Below, in pieces: positions 6,104 to 7,709 of a stretch of 7,709 nucleotides of DNA (the stretch's first letter is position 1; each line of letters begins with the position of its first letter). This DNA comes from an uncultured Bacillota bacterium. GTDB taxonomy: Bacteria > Bacillota_I > Bacilli_A > Erysipelotrichales > Erysipelotrichaceae. The stretch spans positions 1 through 7,709 of the forward strand of contig CAMOMM010000039.1 in NCBI GenBank assembly GCA_946619805.1, in the 5' to 3' direction. Position numbers and translations under genes: made by a program. The notes under the pieces were generated by a model that was given only the letters and a program-made list of their open reading frames with translations, made no database searches and was not told the origin of the DNA.

Positions 6104-7171
6104 CTAGATTCTGGTTTCCACCAGATCGGTATAGGCATTATTGGCTTCCCTGTTTGGATCCAGATGATTCAGTTCCGGTGCATAGGCAGAGATGATCTGT
6201 ATGAACAGTACAACAGTCAGAACTGATTCCGTGTGCCTGTGCAGCGGGATATTGACAACATTATCCTTCTTATTATCTTCAAATGTCTCTATCATGTACA
6301 TTCTGCTGACAGGGTTAAAATAGTCAAAGGTTTTCTGAGCCATGTCGGCATTCTGTGGAGTACGGATGATGATGACACTGGTATCCGAGTTAATTGATCT
6401 GTGGGTACCGTGAGAGAATTCTTCACTGTCAACGGCGACAGTTGGAATGCACATTGTTTCCATTACCTTGATCTGTCCCTCCAGGGCCAGCCCATAGTTC
6501 ATGTCAGAGCCGATGGTGTAAAGACTGGTCAGATTCTTTCCAAACTCATTCTTTTTACAGAATTCAACAGTCCTGTCATATACGGTTCTTAATTCCATGC
6601 ATTGCCGGTTCAGTTCGGCGATGATCTCATCTTTCTGCTCTTCGGTGATGATGCCTTTCTTTAATCCAATGTATGTTCCCAACAGCAGCAGTACCAGGAT
6701 CGTGGAACTCATGCCTTTGGTCTTGGCATTGCTGTCTTCTTCGCCGCAGTTAAGAGTCAGGAAACAGTCGGTGTATTTCTTCAGGGTTGCACTGCTGTCT
6801 GCTGACAGTCCCAGAGTGGCAATCCCATACTTTCTGGCGAGCTTGGCACCTTCAAGGGTTCCGCGGCTGTTGCCGGTCTGCGAAATAAGCACAACCAGAG
6901 TAGTATCCTTATCAAGCAGGGATACCTGATTTTCCGAGGAAATGAAGTTGCCTGCCGTTACGCAATGAACATTGATGCGAGCATTCTTCATGAAGAAAGG
7001 GGCAACTGTCATTGATGAATTATATGAGCTGCCATGAGAGACAAAGTATATTGTACGGTATTTGGTCAGCTGCTCAGCCAGAGGCTGAATGTCATCTCTG
7101 GCAATGTTAGCTGACAGTATTTCCTGTTCCTGTGAGATATATTTCCACATTATGCTTTCATATAGTTCCAT
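6104..7171 (-). CDS. Double-SIS-domain sugar-phosphate enzyme, deglycase-like (SIS3)
   Basis: Cytoplasmic 355-residue protein on the minus strand, with two SIS domains. The first has SHGSSYNSS (45-53) and ISQTGNSRGT (96-105), then AKTKGMSST (149-157), comparable to the ETKGYTTS segment of SIS1. The second starts near 214 and carries IKVMET (234-239) and DSEEFSHG (248-255). Glu238 and His254 are sixteen residues apart, matching the deglycase catalytic pair. The N-terminus (SIMWKYISQEQEIL, 6-19) resembles other AgaS/FrlB-type SIS proteins. The start is fixed by AAGGAG at 7186-7181 on the minus strand, nine bases ahead of the ATG. It converges on the PTS operon and diverges from SIS4, so it has its own promoter and may respond separately. 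A third enzyme beside one PTS suggests a further conjugate or epimer, though an isomerase role is possible. Confidence 0.87.
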   Translation of the reverse strand: MELYESIMWKYISQEQEILSANIARDDIQPLAEQLTKYRTIYFVSHGSSYNSSMTVAPFFMKNARINVHCVTAGNFISSENQVSLLDKDTTLVVLISQTGNSRGTLEGAKLARKYGIATLGLSADSSATLKKYTDCFLTLNCGEEDSNAKTKGMSSTILVLLLLGTYIGLKKGIITEEQKDEIIAELNRQCMELRTVYDRTVEFCKKNEFGKNLTSLYTIGSDMNYGLALEGQIKVMETMCIPTVAVDSEEFSHGTHRSINSDTSVIIIRTPQNADMAQKTFDYFNPVSRMYMIETFEDNKKDNVVNIPLHRHTESVLTVVLFIQIISAYAPELNHLDPNREANNAYTDLVETRI

Positions 7172-7232
7172 GGTTGTTTTCTCCTTGCATCCTTATATTT
7201 TTATTTTATAACAAAACGAACTGTTTTTTTAT

Positions 7233-7254
7233 TTGTTCTATGGACATTGAACAA
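7233..7254. promoter_or_regulatory. 22-bp palindrome in the SIS3/SIS4 divergent region, candidate operator
   Basis: TTGTTC (7233-7238) and GAACAA (7249-7254) are inverted repeats, and the inner ATG/CAT (7240-7242, 7245-7247) also pairs. Nine of eleven base pairs are symmetric, and a further T-A pair extends it to 7232-7255. It sits in the 130-base gap between two divergent genes and covers a TGGACA -35-like hexamer for SIS4. This is the expected geometry for a dimeric repressor controlling SIS4 and perhaps SIS3. The regulator is not in the window. Confidence 0.55.
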
Positions 7255-7269
7255 AAATGTATATAAATT
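7241..7269 (+). promoter_or_regulatory. Possible promoter of the SIS4 gene
   Basis: TGGACA (7241-7246, five of six consensus positions) is followed after 17 bases by TAAATT (7264-7269), or after 15 bases by the better hexamer TATAAA (7262-7267). Transcription would begin near 7276, just before the ribosome site at 7288. The -35 lies inside the palindrome at 7233-7254. The minus-strand promoter for SIS3 must lie in the same gap, but I could not choose one from its AT-rich sequence. Confidence 0.4.
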
Positions 7270-7301
7270 AGTGTTGTAAGCAAACAAGAGGAGTGAAGAA
7301 A

Positions 7302-7709
7302 GTGAAAAAAGAAGTATTATCCATGATCGGACATGTTAAGGATACCCCGCGTGTTCTGAAAAAAACCTATGAGATCAGAGATCAGTTCATGACTGATTTT
7401 GTGAACGCTTTTGTTGAGCATGACTTCAAGAAGGTTTTCTTTTTAGGATCCGGTACCTCAAATCATGCCGCCATCATCATCAAGAACATTTTTGTCAATC
7501 TGCTGCATATTGAAGGTGTAGCCGTACCTCCGACATATTTCACCAACCATGTTGATCCAAACCCGGCCGGTGTGTTTAAGAAAGAAGAAATCTGTGTCAT
7601 CTGCTTCTCTCAGCACGGTGATTCCATTTCTACCTGCGAATCAGCCAAAAAAGCCAGAGAAGACGGATATTTCACCATCGGTGTAACAGAACAGCTCAAC
7701 AGCATTCTT
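7302..7709 (+). CDS. SIS-domain protein, N-terminal part (SIS4; cut by window end)
   Basis: The frame is open from GTG 7302 to the last base, 136 codons with no stop. The start is supported by GAGGAG (7288-7293) eight bases upstream; the first in-frame ATG (7323) is too far from it. The N-terminus resembles SIS1: IGHVKDTPRVLKKTY here against LGYMKSQPEVLARTY, and FFLGSGTSNH (46-55) against FFGSGTSYN. The second phosphosugar loop reads FSQHGDSIST (102-111), where relatives have SQSG or SQTG, so His105 replaces a phosphate-contacting Ser/Thr. The second SIS domain and the Glu/His pair lie beyond the window. It is likely another member of the deglycase/isomerase family, but the changed loop leaves activity or substrate uncertain. 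Confidence 0.82.
   Translation, partial: MKKEVLSMIGHVKDTPRVLKKTYEIRDQFMTDFVNAFVEHDFKKVFFLGSGTSNHAAIIIKNIFVNLLHIEGVAVPPTYFTNHVDPNPAGVFKKEEICVICFSQHGDSISTCESAKKAREDGYFTIGVTEQLNSIL

Noticed and set aside
5803..6138. Minus-strand open frame of 111 codons spanning the SIS2 end and the SIS3 end
   Set aside because: It runs through the bidirectional terminator and overlaps two well-supported genes in other frames.
1..7709. CRISPR array, tRNA/rRNA, insertion sequence or integrase
   Set aside because: No regular direct repeats, RNA-gene signatures, transposase frames or terminal inverted repeats were seen.

Overview
The window looks like the chromosome of a low-to-moderate GC Bacillota. It has AAGGAG-type ribosome sites, sigma-A-like promoters, short intergenic gaps and T-tailed intrinsic terminators. 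The gene set and codon style suggest a gut Erysipelotrichia-like or related lineage, but this is inference and no taxonomic marker gene is present.

Layout. Positions 1-78 hold the last codons of an unidentified membrane protein, followed by a terminator at 96-119. A lone gene at 190-855 encodes a two-helix membrane protein of unknown function. The 277-base gap 856-1132 is the control region of the main operon. It contains a LacI/CcpA-like palindrome, two sigma-A-like promoters, an operator-like inverted repeat and a perfect 10-bp stem-loop shortly before the first ribosome site. The operon (1133-6031, plus strand) encodes a mannose-family PTS permease as separate EIIC, EIID, EIIB and EIIA proteins, with two double-SIS-domain enzymes in the order C-D-B-SIS1-A-SIS2. 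A short intrinsic terminator-like hairpin lies between EIIA and SIS2. A strong bidirectional terminator (6052-6089) separates the operon from a third double-SIS gene on the minus strand (6104-7171). A divergent control region (7172-7301) with a 22-bp palindrome leads to a fourth SIS gene on the plus strand, cut off by the window end (7302-7709).

How it works together. EIIA and EIIB would relay phosphate from HPr (not encoded here) to a substrate brought in through EIIC/EIID. The SIS enzymes would act on the resulting 6-phosphorylated product. The nearest well-known design is the glucoselysine/fructoselysine system of enterobacteria (gfr), with a mannose-type PTS and two deglycases; FrlB and FraB are related enzymes. 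All three complete SIS proteins keep a Glu and a His sixteen residues apart in an E-x-EF-x-HG context, the pattern of the deglycase catalytic pair. The inference is a pathway for glycated amino acids (Amadori or Heyns products) or amino sugars, with several enzymes for different conjugates. The actual substrate cannot be read from the sequence. No transcription regulator and no sigma-54 promoter was found in the window.
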